A stretch of DNA of 64,000 nucleotides from Aestuariivirga sp. (lineage in GTDB: Bacteria > Pseudomonadota > Alphaproteobacteria > Rhizobiales > Aestuariivirgaceae), in NCBI RefSeq assembly GCF_020252395.1, contig NZ_JADCDB010000031.1, positions 62,001-126,000 on the forward strand, in the 5' to 3' direction. The notes under the pieces are model-generated. The model was not told the origin of the DNA, did not search any database, and saw only the letters and a program-made list of their open reading frames with translations. Below, one piece after another: positions 54,000-63,994 of this stretch (position 1 is the first letter of the stretch; every line of letters begins with the position of its first letter). The position numbers and the translations under genes are program-made.

Positions 54000-54410
54000 T
54001 CAGCGGGCGACCAGCACGCTGCAATGGGCGCGGCCGGCGACATCCGCCGCGACGGAACCGAGCACGAGGCGGGAGACGCCGCGCTTGTCGCCGGTGCCGA
54101 CGACGATCTGGTCATAGCCGTTTTCCTCAGCATACTGAACGATAGCGGAGGCGGCATCTCGGCTCCTGAGCGCCAGTTCGTCGACGCCATCGACGCCATG
54201 CTTCCTGGCGACGGCGGCGGCGGCGTCGAGGATCTTTTTCACCTGGTCGTCTTCCAGCATGTAGATCAGCGGCCCGCGGCTGCCGCCATTGGCCACGTTG
54301 ACGACGCAGACCGACAAATGGGCGCCGAGCTTCTTGGCCAATTCGGCCGCGAGTTCCACGGCATGGGCCGAATGATCGGTGCCATCGGTGGCGCACAGAA
54401 TCTTCTTCAT
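54000..54410 (-). CDS. Universal stress protein
   Basis: A 136-residue UspA-fold protein. The start MKKILCATDGTDHSA and the ATP-binding signature GTGDKRGVSRLVLGSVA (about 109-125) are typical. The second ATG (54410) is chosen because AAGGAGG lies 8 nt before it, versus 2 nt for the ATG at 54416. It stands alone with its own terminator. Confidence 0.9.
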   Translation of the reverse strand: MKKILCATDGTDHSAHAVELAAELAKKLGAHLSVCVVNVANGGSRGPLIYMLEDDQVKKILDAAAAVARKHGVDGVDELALRSRDAASAIVQYAEENGYDQIVVGTGDKRGVSRLVLGSVAADVAGRAHCSVLVAR

Positions 54411-54513
54411 CTTCATTCCCTCCTTCTCATCAAGAGTTCTAACTGCTGCTGTCGATTAAGGAGGATAGTGACGCCAAACCTTGATTTCGGTCAACAATGA
54501 GGCAATAGGCGCC

Positions 54514-55485
54514 TCAGAGGTTGTTCACGGAGAAGGTGTCGCAGGCGTCGATATCGCCGGTTGAAAGGCCGCGCTTTAGCCATTTCATACGCTGCGCAGA
54601 GCTGCCATGCGTGAAGCTCTCGGGCACTACATAGCCCTGGCTGCGCTTCTGCAGCCGGTCATCGCCGATGGCGGAGGCGGCCTGCAGCCCCTCCTCCATG
54701 TCGCCCGGGTCGAGGTGGTGAGTGTCCTGCATAAACTTGCCCCACATGCCGGCATAGCAATCCGCCTGAAGCTCCATTCGCACCGAAAGCTCGTTGGCCT
54801 GCGCCTGCGACACGCGCGAACGCTGCGCCTGCACCTTGCTGGCGGTACCAAGCAGGTTCTGCACGTGGTGGCCGACCTCATGTGCGATCACATAGCCCTG
54901 TGCGAAGTCCCCGGGGGCTCCCAGCTTGTCGCGCAGGTCCTGGTAGAAGGAAAGGTCGATGTAGACCTTCCTGTCGCCCGGGCAATAAAACGGGCCCATG
55001 GCCGACTGCGCCGTGCCGCAGGCTGACTGCACGAAGCCGTTGAACAGCACGAGCTGCGGCGCCTGATAGGCGGCGCCATGCTGCTTGAAGTAATCCGTCC
55101 AGAACACCTGCGTCGACTTCAGCACCGCACCGGCGAATTCCTTGCCGGCGTCACCCGTCACGTTGCTGCTGGCCTGGCCCGGCGAACTGCCAGAGGTGGC
55201 GGAGCCCGCCTGCGTGCCGGGGGTGGTGGTATTCTCATAGCCGCCGGTGGTGGGGCCGAACGAGCCGCCGCCATTCAGCACCTGCAGCAGGTCAAGACCA
55301 AAGACGAACTTGAAGATGAGATAGAGCGCGATCAGGATCAGGATCGTCCTGAAACTGAAGCCCCCGCGCCCCATGCCGATGGGAATGTTGACTCCCCTGC
55401 CGCCGCCGCCGGGGAAACCGAAGCCCCCGCCCTGCCCGCGCCGGTCCTCGATGTTGTCCTGAGAACGGAAATCGTCCAGTTTCAT
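54514..55485 (-). CDS. YpfJ-type neutral zinc metallopeptidase
   Basis: A 323-residue membrane-anchored protein. A Gly-rich N terminus (18-40) is followed by one helix (about 47-66, ILILIALYLIFKFVFGL) and a linker rich in Thr/Gly/Ser. The peptidase domain has the zinc motif HEVGHHVQN (about 201-209) and the third ligand region ELQADCYAGMWG. Substrate unknown. It overlaps panE by 4 bp. A weak hairpin (tgaggc/gcctca) covers its stop. Confidence 0.88.
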   Translation of the reverse strand: MKLDDFRSQDNIEDRRGQGGGFGFPGGGGRGVNIPIGMGRGGFSFRTILILIALYLIFKFVFGLDLLQVLNGGGSFGPTTGGYENTTTPGTQAGSATSGSSPGQASSNVTGDAGKEFAGAVLKSTQVFWTDYFKQHGAAYQAPQLVLFNGFVQSACGTAQSAMGPFYCPGDRKVYIDLSFYQDLRDKLGAPGDFAQGYVIAHEVGHHVQNLLGTASKVQAQRSRVSQAQANELSVRMELQADCYAGMWGKFMQDTHHLDPGDMEEGLQAASAIGDDRLQKRSQGYVVPESFTHGSSAQRMKWLKRGLSTGDIDACDTFSVNNL

Positions 55486-56483
55486 CCGCGCCTCTCCGTT
55501 ACCGGACCTCGGCCTGCCGGCTGACTTCGGAATTTGCAGAGATCATAGACCAATTGCAAGCTTGGCGTTCCGATTTCAACGAGGCGGCCCAGCTCGATCA
55601 CAACGCCAAGCAAGGAATCGAGTTCCGCGGGGCGGCCTGCCTCCACATCCTGCAACATGGAGGTGCGGTGGGCGCCCACTTTCGCCGCCATGTCCATGCG
55701 CTCGTCCGCATCGACGGCGAAGCTGACGCCGAGCTTCTCGGCCACCGCGCGCGCCTCCTCCATCATGGTGCGGATGACGCGCCGGGTTCCGGGGTCGGTG
55801 GCAAGCTCCTGCAGCGTGCCCAGCGTCAGCACGCTCACCGGATTGAAGCTGAGATTGCCCCACAGCTTGAGCCAGATCTCGTTCCTCAAATTGGGCCTGA
55901 CCGGGCTCTTGATGCCGGCGCTGGTGAGCAGCTTGCTGAGAACAAGCGTGCGCTCGGTCTTGTCCCCGGTCGGCTCGCCGAGCGGCATGCGGTCACCGTA
56001 TTTGTGCGCGATGACGCCCGGCGCCTCGATCTCGGCGGCCTGCCAGACCACCGTGCCCAGCGCACGCTCTGGCCCGATGCGATCCCAGATGATGCCGCCG
56101 GGGTCCACGCTCTCCAGCCGGGCGCCCTCGTAAGGGCCGCCCACGCCATGGAAGTACCACCATGGGATTCCGTTCTGGGCAAAGAGGATCGCGGTGTCCT
56201 TGCCGATCAGCGGCATCATCTGGTCCATGACCCCGGCAATGCTATGCGCCTTCAGTGTCAGGATGATGAAGTCCTGCGGGCCAAGCTGCTTCGGCTCGGA
56301 TGTGACGCGCGGGCGCACCACGTAAGTCTCGCCGTCCTGTTTCAGCGTCAGGCCCTGGGCTTGCATTGCCCTGAGGTGCGCACCGCGCGCGACGAGAGAG
56401 ACATCGGCCTCACCCTTCAGCGCCAGCCTTGCGCCGACATAGCCGCCGATGGCGCCGGCGCCAAAGATACAGATCTTCGTCAC
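55482..56483 (-). CDS. panE: 2-dehydropantoate 2-reductase family protein
   Basis: A 333-residue ketopantoate reductase of pantothenate synthesis. The Rossmann start CIFGAGAIGGYVGARLALKG, the KAHSI loop (LTLKAHSIAGV), FAQNGIPWWYF and the C-terminal helix HRTSMLQDVEAGRPAELDSL are typical. It overlaps the acyl-CoA ligase by 4 bp on the 5' side. Non-PanE paralogues are common, so the substrate is likely rather than certain. Confidence 0.85.
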   Translation of the reverse strand: MTKICIFGAGAIGGYVGARLALKGEADVSLVARGAHLRAMQAQGLTLKQDGETYVVRPRVTSEPKQLGPQDFIILTLKAHSIAGVMDQMMPLIGKDTAILFAQNGIPWWYFHGVGGPYEGARLESVDPGGIIWDRIGPERALGTVVWQAAEIEAPGVIAHKYGDRMPLGEPTGDKTERTLVLSKLLTSAGIKSPVRPNLRNEIWLKLWGNLSFNPVSVLTLGTLQELATDPGTRRVIRTMMEEARAVAEKLGVSFAVDADERMDMAAKVGAHRTSMLQDVEAGRPAELDSLLGVVIELGRLVEIGTPSLQLVYDLCKFRSQPAGRGPVTERRG

Positions 56484-57982
56484 GCCAGACCCAGCTTCTG
56501 CGCAAGGCCGATACGCTGCAGCTTGCCGGTAGCGCCCTTAGGGATTTCCTCGAGGATCACGATCTTTTCCGGCACCTTGAAGGCGGCGAGCCTGCCGTTG
56601 GCAAAGTCCTGCAGCGCGCGCTCGGTGGCGCTCTTGCCCTCGCGCAGCACCACGGCTGCCGCCACCTCCTCGCCCAGCTTGTCATGCGGCATGGCGAAGG
56701 TCACGGCCTGCGCCACCGCGGGATGCTCCATCAGCACCTCGTCCACTTCCATGGGCGCGATCTTCTCGCCGCCGCGGTTGATGATCTCCTTCAGGCGGCC
56801 GGTGATCTTGAGATAGCCGTCACGATCCATGAAGCCCTGATCGCCGGTGTGGAACCACCCGAAGGCGAAGCCCGCCTCGTTGGCCTTCGGGTTGTTCTCG
56901 TAGCCCGGCGTGACATTTGGCCCGCGCGTCACCACCTCGCCCTCCTCGCCATGGGAGAGCAGCTTTCCATCAGGCGACATAACGGCCACCTCGGGCCCTG
57001 CCGCACAGCCGACGAAGCCTGGCTTGCGCTTGCCCGGCGGCAGCTGGTTCGAGGTCATCTGGTGGGCGTTCTCCGTCATCGCATAGGCCTCGATGACGGG
57101 GCAGCCGAAGGCCTCCTCCAGCGCGTGGAAAACCGGCACGGGCAGCGAGGCCGAACTCGAACGGATAAAGCGCAGCGGGTTGGCCTTGATGATCTCTTGA
57201 TTGCGATCGGCGCGGGACAGGATCGCCTGGTGCATGGTGGGCACGGCGGTGTACCAGGTCGGGCGCGCCTCCTCGATCTGCCCGAAGAATTTCAGCGCAT
57301 TGAAGCCCGGCGTGGCGAAGACCGAGGCGCCCGCGGTGAGCGTCGCGAGGATCGCCGCCACGAGGCCGTGGATGTGGAACAGCGGCATGATATTGAGGCA
57401 CCGGTCACGCTCGGTGAGCTGCAGCGTGTTGCGGATGTTGTTGGCAGACGCCAGCAGGTTCGCATGCGTGAGCGGCACGATCTTGGGCCGCGAGGTGGTG
57501 CCGGAGGTGTGCAACACCAGTGCCACGTCGCCACCCTCGGCATAGCCCTGCACCGACGGCGGAGCGACGGCATCGCCCGAAAGGGTAAAGGCGCCAGCTT
57601 CCGACCCCGGGCTGAGTGTCAGTACCGGAATGCCGAGCCGCCGTGCTGCGGCGATGGCAGGGGATGTGCTGCCCTCCTCCACCAGCAGCGCCCGGGCCTT
57701 GAGATCGTCCATGTAGAAATGGAACTCGTCCTCACGATAGGCGGGGTTGAGCGGGGCCGCGGTCACCGCGCAGGCGCAGGCGACGAAGCTCGACGCCATG
57801 TCCGGCCCATTGGGCAGCACGATGGCGAGCTTGTCGTTGCGCGAGAGGCCGCGCCGCCTGAGGGCCGCGAAGGTGTCCTCCACCAAAGCGGAGAAACGGC
57901 CATAGCGGAGGGGCTCCCGGCCGGAGGCCAGGAGGGCGGCATCGCCCGGCAGGCGGGCATCGAGAACGCTTTTCAGGATCAT
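56480..57982 (-). CDS. Acyl-CoA synthetase, oxalyl-CoA synthetase-like
   Basis: A 500-residue adenylate-forming ligase. It has the P-loop LHTSGTTSRPKIVPLTH, MPLFHIHGLVAA, EAYAMTENAHQMTSNQLPPG and GWFHTGDQGFMDRDGYLKITGR, ending with the catalytic Lys in PKGATGKLQR. The MTE...HQM.SN.LPP pattern and KPGFVG are those of the AAE3/Pcs60 oxalate-CoA ligases, so oxalate is the best guess. First gene of a ligase-panE-peptidase operon. Confidence 0.85.
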   Translation of the reverse strand: MILKSVLDARLPGDAALLASGREPLRYGRFSALVEDTFAALRRRGLSRNDKLAIVLPNGPDMASSFVACACAVTAAPLNPAYREDEFHFYMDDLKARALLVEEGSTSPAIAAARRLGIPVLTLSPGSEAGAFTLSGDAVAPPSVQGYAEGGDVALVLHTSGTTSRPKIVPLTHANLLASANNIRNTLQLTERDRCLNIMPLFHIHGLVAAILATLTAGASVFATPGFNALKFFGQIEEARPTWYTAVPTMHQAILSRADRNQEIIKANPLRFIRSSSASLPVPVFHALEEAFGCPVIEAYAMTENAHQMTSNQLPPGKRKPGFVGCAAGPEVAVMSPDGKLLSHGEEGEVVTRGPNVTPGYENNPKANEAGFAFGWFHTGDQGFMDRDGYLKITGRLKEIINRGGEKIAPMEVDEVLMEHPAVAQAVTFAMPHDKLGEEVAAAVVLREGKSATERALQDFANGRLAAFKVPEKIVILEEIPKGATGKLQRIGLAQKLGLA

Positions 57983-58062
57983 TCCGGCAGTCTGCCCATT
58001 TAGGAAGCCCCGTCAACGCCGTGGAATTGAAGGTCAGACCTGCATCCGCTAAGACCCCCATC

Positions 58063-59691
58063 ATGACTGACAGACTCATCATCGCGCTCGCCCAGATCAA
58101 CCCGACGCTGGGCGCCATCAAGGCCAATCTCGACCGCGCCCGCGAGGCGCGCCGGGAGACGCCCGAAGCCGATCTGATCCTGTTTCCGGAGCTTTTCATC
58201 TGCGGCTATCCGCCAGAGGACCTTGTGTTGCGCCCCACCTTCGTCGCGGCCTGCCGGGAAGCCGTGGAAGAGCTGGCGAAGGAGACCGTCACCGGTCCCG
58301 CCGTGCTGATGGGCCTCCCGTGGCGTGAGGGCGCTCACCTCTTTAATTCGGTTGCCCTGCTCGCCAACGGCAAGATCGAGGCGGTGCGCCACAAGTTCGA
58401 CCTGCCGAATTATGGCGTGTTCGACGAGAAGCGCGTGTTCAACGCCGGGCCCGCGCCGGGTCCCATCGCCTTCAAGGGCGTGCGCCTGGGCGTGCCGATC
58501 TGCGAAGACATCTGGACAGAGGAGACCTGCGAGACGCTGGCCGAGACCGGGGCTGAAATCCTGCTCTCCCCCAACGGCTCGCCCTTCGAGCGCAACAAGG
58601 ATGATGTGCGCCTCAATCTCGTCGTCGCCCGCGTCACCGAGACAGGCCTGCCGATGGCCTATCTCAACCAGGTGGGCGGCCAGGACGAGCTCGTCTTCGA
58701 CGGCGCCTCCTTCGTGCTGAATGCCGACCGCACGCTCGCCTGGCAGATGCCGATGTTCGAGGAGCAGATCGCGCTCACGGAATGGCTGCGCGGGGAGGAT
58801 GGCTGGCGCTGCGTGCCCGGCGAGATCGTCGAAGTCCCTGAGAACGAGGCAGAGACGTGGAAGGCCTGCGTGCTGGGGCTTCGCGACTATGTGCTGAAGA
58901 ACCGCTTCCCCGGCGTGGTGCTGGGCCTTTCGGGCGGCATCGACAGTGCAGTCGTCGCCGCCATGGCGGTCGATGCGCTGGGCGCGGACCGTGTCCACTG
59001 CGTGATGCTGCCCTATGCCTATACCAGCAAGGACAGCCTCGCCGATGCGGAGGAATGCGCCAGGCTGCTGGGCGTGCGCTATGACGTGGTGCCGATCAGA
59101 GAGCCGGTCGAGGGCTTCCTCCACGCGCTGAAGCCCATGTTCGAAGGCACACCACCGGGCATCACGGAGGAAAACCTGCAGTCGCGCTCGCGCGGCGCGA
59201 TCCTGATGGCGATCTCCAACAAGTTCGGCTCCATGGTGCTGACCACCGGCAACAAGTCCGAAATGTCGGTGGGCTATGCGACCCTCTATGGCGACATGAA
59301 TGGCGGCTACAACCCGATCAAGGACGTCTACAAGACAGAGGTCTACCGCCTCGCCACCTGGCGCAATTCGCTGGGCCATGTGATCCCCCAGCGCATCATC
59401 ACCAAGGCGCCGACGGCGGAGCTGCGCGAGAACCAGAAGGACCAGGACTCGCTGCCGCCCTATGACGTGCTCGACGCGATCCTCGAGGGCCTGGTCGAGA
59501 ACGAGCTGCCGGTGGAGCAGATCGTCGAGGCCACGGGTTACGACGAGGCGCTGGTGCGCCGTATCCAGCACATGCTCTACATCGCCGAATACAAGCGGCG
59601 GCAGGCCGCACCCGGCGTCAAAATCACGCGCCGCAACTTCGGCCGCGACCGGCGCTACCCCATCACCAACGCCTTCCGGGACGGGCGCTGA
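58063..59691 (+). CDS. nadE: Glutamine-dependent NAD+ synthetase
   Basis: A 542-residue two-domain enzyme. The nitrilase half (about 1-260) has the Glu-Lys-Cys triad in [27 protein letters not shown] and VPICEDIW. The synthetase half has the ATP loop [13 protein letters not shown] and [16 protein letters not shown]. It converts nicotinate adenine dinucleotide to NAD. ATG at 58063 follows a divergent gap; an upstream in-frame start at 58021 is less likely. Next gene starts 2 bp on. Confidence 0.95.
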   Translation: MTDRLIIALAQINPTLGAIKANLDRAREARRETPEADLILFPELFICGYPPEDLVLRPTFVAACREAVEELAKETVTGPAVLMGLPWREGAHLFNSVALLANGKIEAVRHKFDLPNYGVFDEKRVFNAGPAPGPIAFKGVRLGVPICEDIWTEETCETLAETGAEILLSPNGSPFERNKDDVRLNLVVARVTETGLPMAYLNQVGGQDELVFDGASFVLNADRTLAWQMPMFEEQIALTEWLRGEDGWRCVPGEIVEVPENEAETWKACVLGLRDYVLKNRFPGVVLGLSGGIDSAVVAAMAVDALGADRVHCVMLPYAYTSKDSLADAEECARLLGVRYDVVPIREPVEGFLHALKPMFEGTPPGITEENLQSRSRGAILMAISNKFGSMVLTTGNKSEMSVGYATLYGDMNGGYNPIKDVYKTEVYRLATWRNSLGHVIPQRIITKAPTAELRENQKDQDSLPPYDVLDAILEGLVENELPVEQIVEATGYDEALVRRIQHMLYIAEYKRRQAAPGVKITRRNFGRDRRYPITNAFRDGR

Positions 59692-59692
59692 C

Positions 59693-61012
59693 ATGACCAG
59701 CATCGTCCGCTTCGCGCCCTCGCCCACGGGGCGCATCCACATCGGCAATGCCCGCACCGCGATCCTCAACTGGCTGATGGCCAGCAAGACCGGCGGCCAG
59801 TTCGTGCTGCGCTATGACGACACGGACACCGCGCGCTCGACGCAGGAATTCGCCGACGGCATCGCCACCGATCTCGACTGGCTGGGAATCAAGCCCCATC
59901 GCGTCGAATGGCAGTCGAGGCGCTTCGGGCGCTATGACGAGGTCGCCGACAAGCTTCGCGCCGAAGGCCGGCTCTATCCCTGCTACGAAACGGCGGATGA
60001 GCTGGACCGCAAGCGCAAGCGCCAGGAGGCGCGCAAGCAGCCCCCCATCTACGATCGCGCCGCGCTGAAGCTGACGGAGGAAGACCGCGCGAAGCTCGAG
60101 GCCGGGGGCAAGAAGCCGCACTGGCGCTTCAAGCTCGACGGCCGCGTGGTGGAATGGAACGACCAGATCCGCGGGCCCCAGCACATCGACACGCGTTCGC
60201 TGTCCGACCCTGTGCTGGTGCGCGAGGACGGCAGCTATCTCTACACGCTGCCCTCCGTTATCGACGACATCGACTTCGCGGTCACCCACGTCATCCGCGG
60301 CGAGGACCATGTGGTGAACACCGCGGTGCAAATCGAGATCACGCAAGCGCTGGGGGCCAGGGCGCCCACCTATGCCCACCACAGCCTGCTGACCGGCGCA
60401 GATGGCAAGGGCCTATCGAAACGGCTGGGCTCGCTGTCGATCGGTTCGATGCGCGAGGGCGGGCTCGAACCCATGGCGGTAGTGAGCCACGCCGCGCTGC
60501 TCGGCACCTCTGGCAATATCCATCCGTGTGCTGATTATGCGGAGCTCGTCGAAGGCTTCGATCTCGGCAAGCTGTCGCGCGCGCCGGCCCGCTTCGACGA
60601 GACTGAACTTCTTCACCTGAATGCCAAGCTGCTGCACCAGCTGCCGTGGGACGCCGTGAAGGACCGGCTTCCCGGCGACAGCGAGGCCTTCTGGCTCGCC
60701 ATCCGCGGCAATATCGAGAAGCTCTCGGATGCCGCAACGTGGCGCGACGTGGTGAAGGGCCATGTCACACCGGTCATCGCGCTCGAGGACACAGATTTCA
60801 TCGCCACCGCCCGCAGCCTGCTGCCACCGGAGCCGTGGGATGGCACGACGTGGAAGGCCTGGACCGAAGCCGTGAAGGCGGCGACGGACCGCAAAGGCAA
60901 GCCCCTCTTCATGCCGCTGCGCATGGCGCTGACCGGCCTCGGCCACGGCCCGGAACTCGCCCAACTGCTCCCACTCATAGGCCGCGACAAGGCGCTTGAG
61001 CGGCTCTTCTGA
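59693..61012 (+). CDS. gltX: Glutamyl-tRNA synthetase
   Basis: A 439-residue class I synthetase, slightly short of the usual 470. The HIGH-type motif is [17 protein letters not shown] and the KMSKS-type is [12 protein letters not shown]. Alphaproteobacteria often have two GltX proteins, one glutamylating tRNAGln; which this is cannot be told here. Its start is 1 bp after the nadE stop. Confidence 0.93.
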   Translation: MTSIVRFAPSPTGRIHIGNARTAILNWLMASKTGGQFVLRYDDTDTARSTQEFADGIATDLDWLGIKPHRVEWQSRRFGRYDEVADKLRAEGRLYPCYETADELDRKRKRQEARKQPPIYDRAALKLTEEDRAKLEAGGKKPHWRFKLDGRVVEWNDQIRGPQHIDTRSLSDPVLVREDGSYLYTLPSVIDDIDFAVTHVIRGEDHVVNTAVQIEITQALGARAPTYAHHSLLTGADGKGLSKRLGSLSIGSMREGGLEPMAVVSHAALLGTSGNIHPCADYAELVEGFDLGKLSRAPARFDETELLHLNAKLLHQLPWDAVKDRLPGDSEAFWLAIRGNIEKLSDAATWRDVVKGHVTPVIALEDTDFIATARSLLPPEPWDGTTWKAWTEAVKAATDRKGKPLFMPLRMALTGLGHGPELAQLLPLIGRDKALERLF

Positions 61013-61030
61013 TTGCGCGATGATCCGCCC

Positions 61031-61678
61031 ATGATCCTCGTGGGCCAGTTCGACTCTCCTTTCGTGCGGCGCGTGGCGGTGACGCTTCATCACTATCGCA
61101 TGCCCTACACGCGCAACCCGATCTCGGTGTTCCGCGACGTGGAGAAGATGAGGAAGATCAATCCGCTGGTGCGCGTGCCCTCGCTGATCCTCGAGACGGG
61201 CGAGGTGCTGATCGATTCCTCCGCCATCATCGACCATCTGGACGAAATGGCGGGACCCGCCCGCGCGCTGACCCCGGCGCATGGGCCCGAACGGCGCAAG
61301 GTGCTGCAGGCGGTGGCGGTGGCGGTGGCGCTGGGCGTGGGCGAGAAGGCCGTGGCGCTGTTTTACGAGCGGCTCTTCCACATCGACAAGCACATCAACC
61401 GCGACTTCGAGAAACGCATGATGGGGCAGATCTCCGCAGCGCTCGGGAAGCTGGAGCATGACTGCGGGGCACCGTGGTTCTTCGATGAGAGGATGACCCA
61501 GGCGGACATCACCACCGGCTGTCTCGCCGGCTTCATGAAGATGCGCGTGCCGGACATGTTCCAGGCCGGCAAATATCCGAAGCTTCACCACCTGGCGCTC
61601 CATTGCGAGACCAAGGAAGACTTCGTGAAGGCTAGGCCTTCGCCCGACGAGACGGCGCCGGGCCAGACGCGGCATTAG
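61031..61678 (+). CDS. Glutathione S-transferase family protein
   Basis: A 215-residue GST with a thioredoxin-like N-terminal domain (about 1-75, SPFVRRVAVTLHHY and the cis-Pro VRVPSLILE, with the GSH-binding DSSAIIDHLDE) and an all-helical C-terminal domain (TQADITTGCLAGFMKM). It follows gltX by 18 bp and is probably co-transcribed. ATG at 61031; TTG at 61013 is possible. Substrate unknown. Confidence 0.87.
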   Translation: MILVGQFDSPFVRRVAVTLHHYRMPYTRNPISVFRDVEKMRKINPLVRVPSLILETGEVLIDSSAIIDHLDEMAGPARALTPAHGPERRKVLQAVAVAVALGVGEKAVALFYERLFHIDKHINRDFEKRMMGQISAALGKLEHDCGAPWFFDERMTQADITTGCLAGFMKMRVPDMFQAGKYPKLHHLALHCETKEDFVKARPSPDETAPGQTRH

Positions 61679-61969
61679 AGCGTCGCGCCGTCACATTTAA
61701 TCGGACTGCTTTCCCCTCCCCCTTGTGGGGAGGGAAATCCTATTGCCACCGTCTGGAATGACGCCTTCCGGACGTACATGAAGGCACGCCGCTCTAGTCA
61801 TTTGCCGGGATGTCCATCTAGGACCGTCATCCCCTCAAGCCGTCATCCCCCATAAACCGTCATCCCCATAAACCGTCATCCCAGCGAAAGCTGGGATCCA
61901 GCTTTCCGCGTGTCAGATGCCCGAAGCTGGGCCCCAGCTTCCGCTGGGGTGACGTGCTCAAGGGAACAA
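61679..61969. other. Repeat-rich intergenic region
   Basis: 291 bp with no gene. Near 61713-61735 there is a ccctccccc-ttgtggggaggg hairpin of a common short-repeat type. Between 61834 and 61875, accgtcatcccc recurs four times, twice as the near-perfect unit ataaaccgtcatcccc. Two copies of the cccagc-gaaa-gctggg family follow at 61860-61910 and 61921-61955, forming a nested array. It separates convergent gst and the PhnD-like gene. Confidence 0.7.
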
Positions 61970-62734
61970 TCACAACAACTTCAACCCGCCTGCCCTTTCC
62001 ATCGCCGCCTCCAGCACCGTGATCCGGTCATAGGCGCCTGCCGGCAGATCCGAGAAGCCCGTCAGCAGGAGCGCCCTACGCACGTCCGCCAGTGCCCGAT
62101 CGGCAAAGACACGGCGCAGCGCTGCGCGGATCTCCTCAACGTCACCGGCGCGCGTAATCCACGGCAGGCCCGGCACGCTGGGCGAGCGCGCGATTTCAAC
62201 CAGCCCTTCCAGCGCTGCCGGGCGGTGGCGCCGCGCCATCTCCACGCAGACGCAGTCGATGGCGCAGACATCGGCCCTGCCCGACTGCACAGCCGCCAGC
62301 GAGGCAAGGTGGCCGCCCGTCTCCACCGCCGTCGCGAAGAAGCGCCCGTCCTCCGCCAGCGGCGCAAAAACCAGTTTCAGCGCCAGCATGCCGGACATGG
62401 AGTCCGGCGTGTTTACTGCCGCCACGCCGCCGCGAAATCCTTCCAGCGGCTTTTGCTTCCGCGCCATGACGATGCTGCAATAATTCGGTCCCGCGCAGCC
62501 GTCCGCCGCGTAATGCGGCGTGCCGGCGTAGGTGACCCTGCCCTTCAGCGCATGGGTGAAGGGATAGCCGCAGGTTTGGGCGAAGAGCAGGTCATCCCGC
62601 ACCCACGGCGCTGTGAAATCAACCGGACGCGAGAGCGCGATATCGACGCCCAGGCAATCCGCGATTGCCTTCCACCAAAGGTCCGTGGCCTCACGGAATT
62701 CCGGCCAGTCATACATCTGCAGCGCGGCAATCAT
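61970..62734 (-). CDS. PhnD-like substrate-binding protein without a signal peptide
   Basis: A 254-residue periplasmic-binding-protein fold of the PhnD/SsuA/transferrin superfamily (GRVTYAGTPHYAADGCAGPNY, SMSGMLALK, SGRADVCAIDCVCVEM). The N terminus (MIAALQMYDWPEFREATDLW) has no signal peptide or membrane anchor, so it is likely cytoplasmic, and no ABC permease or ATPase is nearby. Ligand unknown. It is divergent from a glycosyltransferase gene. Confidence 0.8.
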   Translation of the reverse strand: MIAALQMYDWPEFREATDLWWKAIADCLGVDIALSRPVDFTAPWVRDDLLFAQTCGYPFTHALKGRVTYAGTPHYAADGCAGPNYCSIVMARKQKPLEGFRGGVAAVNTPDSMSGMLALKLVFAPLAEDGRFFATAVETGGHLASLAAVQSGRADVCAIDCVCVEMARRHRPAALEGLVEIARSPSVPGLPWITRAGDVEEIRAALRRVFADRALADVRRALLLTGFSDLPAGAYDRITVLEAAMERAGGLKLL

Positions 62735-62782
62735 CGCGTCATGCTATAGCATCCACGGAACAGGCAACAGCGTAACGGCGCC

Positions 62783-63535
62783 ATGAGCAGTATTTCCGTC
62801 GTCATTCCCACCCGGGGCCGCCACCACTTCCTCCGCCAGGCGTTGGAGAGCGTGATGGCCCAGGGCCATGCACCGCACGAGATCATCGTGGTCGATGACG
62901 GTGTGGGGGCAGCTGAGGCGGTGGCCGGCATGCACCCTGCCATCAGGGTGCTGGACAATGGCCAGCGCGGCCCCGTGCCGGCCCGCAACTTGGGTATTGC
63001 CCATGCAACGGGCGACTGTATCTGCTTTCTCGACGATGACGACTGGTTCATCGACAATGGCTATTTTGCCAGGGTAGCGGAAGCCTTCGCCCGCGGCGCC
63101 GGCTTTTGCTTCTGCGACGGCATCCTGCGTTTCGAGGACGGCCGGCCGGACCTGCCCTTCGCCTTTGACGCTGACATGGAGACGCTGACGCGCGACAACA
63201 CCATTCTGATCTCCGGAGTCGTCTATCGCCGAAGCCTGCATCTCGCGCTGGGAACATTCGACGAGAGCCTGCCCTACTACTGGGACTGGGACTGGTACCT
63301 GCGCGTGGCCCGCGCCGGGCATCCGCTGACCCACATCCGCATGGCCGCCGTCGCCATTCGCGTGCATGCGCAGAACATGTCGGGCGAATCGCTGGAAGCC
63401 CAGCGGCGGGCCAACTTGGACCGGTTTTCCACAAAGCACGCGCTGCCGCCGGTCCCGCTCAAGAACCATCTCGACATCGCGACGCAAGCTCCCGGCAAGC
63501 CTCCGCAGCCGGACCCTTCTCAAATAAACACATGA
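62783..63535 (+). CDS. Family 2 glycosyltransferase
   Basis: A 250-residue GT-A glycosyltransferase. It has the start SVVIPTRGRHHFLRQAL, the nucleotide-binding VVDDG and the metal-binding FLDDDDWF (about 83-90), with the acceptor-side DWDWYLRVARAG. No membrane helix, so it is cytosolic. Donor and acceptor cannot be told. Gene stands alone; next gene is the HU protein. Confidence 0.88.
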   Translation: MSSISVVIPTRGRHHFLRQALESVMAQGHAPHEIIVVDDGVGAAEAVAGMHPAIRVLDNGQRGPVPARNLGIAHATGDCICFLDDDDWFIDNGYFARVAEAFARGAGFCFCDGILRFEDGRPDLPFAFDADMETLTRDNTILISGVVYRRSLHLALGTFDESLPYYWDWDWYLRVARAGHPLTHIRMAAVAIRVHAQNMSGESLEAQRRANLDRFSTKHALPPVPLKNHLDIATQAPGKPPQPDPSQINT

Positions 63536-63700
63536 TCTGTTTGGGTTTTTCTGGTCCGTCCGGCGGGCGGGGGACGGCAAGCCGCTATTCTCAAGGGTTT
63601 TTTCGGCAACCCTCCAGAAAAGCCCCGGAAAATAAGAGTTTTCGCGAATCGAATTCGGCGTTAACGCGGGTGCCAGCCAAACCCCAATAAGGAGAGAGAC
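63536..63700. other. Intergenic region upstream of the HU gene
   Basis: 165 bp. It contains an imperfect GC-rich hairpin around ccgtcc...ggacgg (63557-63579) and a small stem agggtt/aaccct (63595-63614) with six T's in the loop, either of which may end the glycosyltransferase message. The HU promoter must lie in 63610-63680, where the sequence is AT-richer, but I see no clear -35/-10 pair. Confidence 0.4.
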
Positions 63701-63994
63701 ATGGCTGACGACAAGATCCAGACGATTGCCCTTTCGAAGCTCGCGGCTGAACTCGCCGAGAAGCACGAGATGTCGAAGAAGGCGGCGGGCGAATTCCTCG
63801 GCGCCTTCGTCGAGCTCACCGTCAAGAACCTGAAGAAGGGCCACAAGGTGCGTGTCACCGGCCTTGGCATCTTCCAGGTCAAGAAGCGCCCCGCCCGCAT
63901 GGGCCGCAACCCTGCGACCGGCGAAGCCATCAAGATCAAGGCGTCGAAGAAGCTCGCCTTCCGCGCCGCCAAGGAAGTCAAGGACGCCATCTAG
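63701..63994 (+). CDS. HU-family DNA-binding protein
   Basis: A 97-residue histone-like protein that bends and coats DNA. SKLAAELAEKHEMSKKAAG forms the helical start. The conserved beta-arm turn GLGIFQVKKRPARMGRNPATGE carries the DNA-inserting Pro, and the end is KASKKLAFRAAKEVKD. AAGGAG lies 8 nt before the ATG. Strong codon usage and the position suggest an abundant protein. Stop at 63992-63994, 6 bp before the window end. Confidence 0.94.
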   Translation: MADDKIQTIALSKLAAELAEKHEMSKKAAGEFLGAFVELTVKNLKKGHKVRVTGLGIFQVKKRPARMGRNPATGEAIKIKASKKLAFRAAKEVKDAI

